DNA of 64,000 nucleotides from Gillisella taibaishanensis (lineage in GTDB: Bacteria > Pseudomonadota > Alphaproteobacteria > Rhizobiales > Rhizobiaceae). Both the position numbers and the translations under genes were made by a program. Positions 63,126 through 64,000 of the stretch are shown piece by piece (the stretch's first letter is position 1; each line of letters starts with the position of its first letter). The stretch is taken from NCBI RefSeq assembly GCF_001938985.1, contig NZ_MKIN01000021.1:620001-684000 (forward strand), read 5' to 3'. The notes beneath the pieces were generated by a model, which was not told where the DNA came from, searched no databases, and saw nothing but the letters and a program-made list of their open reading frames with translations.

Positions 63126-64000
63126 CATCCTCGCCCATCGTCACCGTTTTCGGCAGCCTTCACTATGACATCGCGGTTTTTGGTCCCGACCGACCGCGCC
63201 AGGGCGAAACGGTGACGGGCACGTCCTGGCATCCGAAAAGTGGCGGCAAGGGCGGCAATCAGGCAGTGGCGGCCGCACAGGCCGGAGTTTCCACCTTCAT
63301 GATCGGCGCTGTCGCCGATGACGACTTCGGCCACTTCCTGCTCGCCAATCTGAAGCGCAAACAGGTGGACGAACGCTTCGTGCGCCGCGATACCGCGAAG
63401 GGTACCGGCCAGGCCACCGGCATGAGCGTGGCGATCTTCGACGCCCAGGGTGACTACGGCGCCGTTATCGTTTCCGGCGCAAATCTCACGCTCGGCGATC
63501 ATGACGTGGAAGCGGCGGCGGATCTCCTGAAGCGCACCACCGTTCTCGTTCTCCAGAATGAAATCCCCGACGCGGCCAATGCCGCTGCCGCCAAGGCCGT
63601 GAAACAGGCTGGCGGGCGTGTGCTGATCAACGCCGCCCCCGCGCGTGCCCTGTCCGCCGATCTCCAGCAGTGGATCGACATCATCGTCGTCAACGCCATC
63701 GAAGCGGAAATGCTGGCAGGCACGCCTGTCGTGGAAACGCTGGAAGGTGCGCTGGAGGCGGCCAAAATCCTGCTAGCGCATTTTCCGGAAGTCGTGGTGA
63801 CCGCCGGTGGTGCCGGCGTCGCCTATGCCAACAGAAGCGGGACGGAAATCACGCTGCCGGCGGTCAAGGTAAAGGTCGAAAGCACCCATGGAGCCGGTGA
63901 CATGTTCATAGGCGTGATGGCTGCGGAACTTGCTCATGGCACTAGCATGGAGACCGCACTTCAATCCGCAAATGCTCAAGCCGCAAAGCTTGTTGGCACG
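63122..64000 (+). CDS. PfkB-family sugar kinase, cut by the right edge
   Basis: The ATG at 63122 overlaps the RpiR stop by 4 bases. About 293 codons remain before the edge, close to a full kinase. GGKGGNQAVAAA near 39-50 and STHGAGDMF at 254-262 give the PfkB fold, with catalytic base D260. The usual DTTGAGD is STHGAGD here. It is the second PfkB kinase in the window and should phosphorylate the sugar taken up by the RbsBAC-type importer. The C-terminus and stop lie outside. Confidence 0.87.
   Translation, partial: MTSSPIVTVFGSLHYDIAVFGPDRPRQGETVTGTSWHPKSGGKGGNQAVAAAQAGVSTFMIGAVADDDFGHFLLANLKRKQVDERFVRRDTAKGTGQATGMSVAIFDAQGDYGAVIVSGANLTLGDHDVEAAADLLKRTTVLVLQNEIPDAANAAAAKAVKQAGGRVLINAAPARALSADLQQWIDIIVVNAIEAEMLAGTPVVETLEGALEAAKILLAHFPEVVVTAGGAGVAYANRSGTEITLPAVKVKVESTHGAGDMFIGVMAAELAHGTSMETALQSANAQAAKLVGT

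Overview
The window looks like accessory DNA from an alphaproteobacterium of the Rhizobiales (Rhizobium/Agrobacterium group). GC content is high. It is dense with ABC importers for sugars, amino acids and polyamine-like solutes, each paired with its own LacI, LysR, GntR or RpiR regulator. Intergenic mosaic repeats of the kind found in rhizobia (RIME-like, with CTAGAG-type ends) lie at about 55.8 kb and 59.6 kb. Genes are packed into operons with frequent 1-4 base overlaps. I see no tRNA, rRNA, CRISPR array, insertion sequence, phage gene or replication origin. A catabolic stretch of a megaplasmid or second chromosome is a reasonable inference, but the replicon cannot be told from the sequence. 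The nucleotide order suggests no recent foreign island.

Layout. (1) 1-4.9 kb: a threonate-type acid-sugar operon on the minus strand (MFS importer, ltnD, otnI, otnK, the last cut by the left edge). A divergent LacI repressor gene faces it across three copies of a GGCAGCGCTGCC palindrome. (2) 4.9-8.4 kb: a LysR regulator divergent from a carotenoid-oxygenase-family (lignostilbene-type) dioxygenase, then a GlcG/HbpS-like gene. (3) 8.4-14.4 kb: a DAO-type FAD oxidoreductase, a Gfo/Idh/MocA dehydrogenase, a fused permease-ATPase and a polar amino acid binding protein, divergent from a LacI gene with two GAGACCGGTCTC operators. The mix of amino acid importer and LacI control suggests a sugar-amino acid conjugate (opine or Amadori compound). 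(4) 14.4-21.5 kb: a second polar amino acid importer in one operon with an MmgE/PrpD protein and an LLM flavin monooxygenase, plus a GntR/FCD regulator. (5) 21.5-34.0 kb: a uronate-polysaccharide locus with a heparinase II/III-like lyase and a discoidin-like protein, divergent from an ABC importer with GH88 hydrolase, YesL-like protein, DUF2264 protein and an acyltransferase/alpha-toroid fusion. (6) 34.0-37.5 kb: lldD-lldR with two LldR-type operators, and scoAB (3-oxoacid CoA-transferase). (7) 37.8-49.8 kb: a LysR gene, a PotDABC-type importer and an uncharacterised set of enzymes: flavoprotein, creatininase-family hydrolase, deaminase, questin-oxidase-like protein, amidohydrolase and amidase. 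(8) 50.0-64.0 kb: two sugar catabolic operons. The first has fucU, a UgpC/MalFG-type importer, a second fucU and a ribokinase. The second has a sugar-phosphate isomerase-like protein, an RbsBAC-type importer, an RpiR regulator and a PfkB kinase cut by the right edge.

How it works together: each block pairs uptake with a short oxidative or hydrolytic pathway that funnels scarce plant- or polymer-derived carbon into central metabolism. The two least explained blocks are the 38.9-49.8 kb heteroatom-rich degradation cluster and the 21.5-34.0 kb uronate locus, all of whose degradative enzymes appear to be cytoplasmic. Several binding-protein genes are followed directly by hairpins ahead of the next gene, which fits differential expression of the binding protein. 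Functions come from family motifs read by eye; no database search was run.
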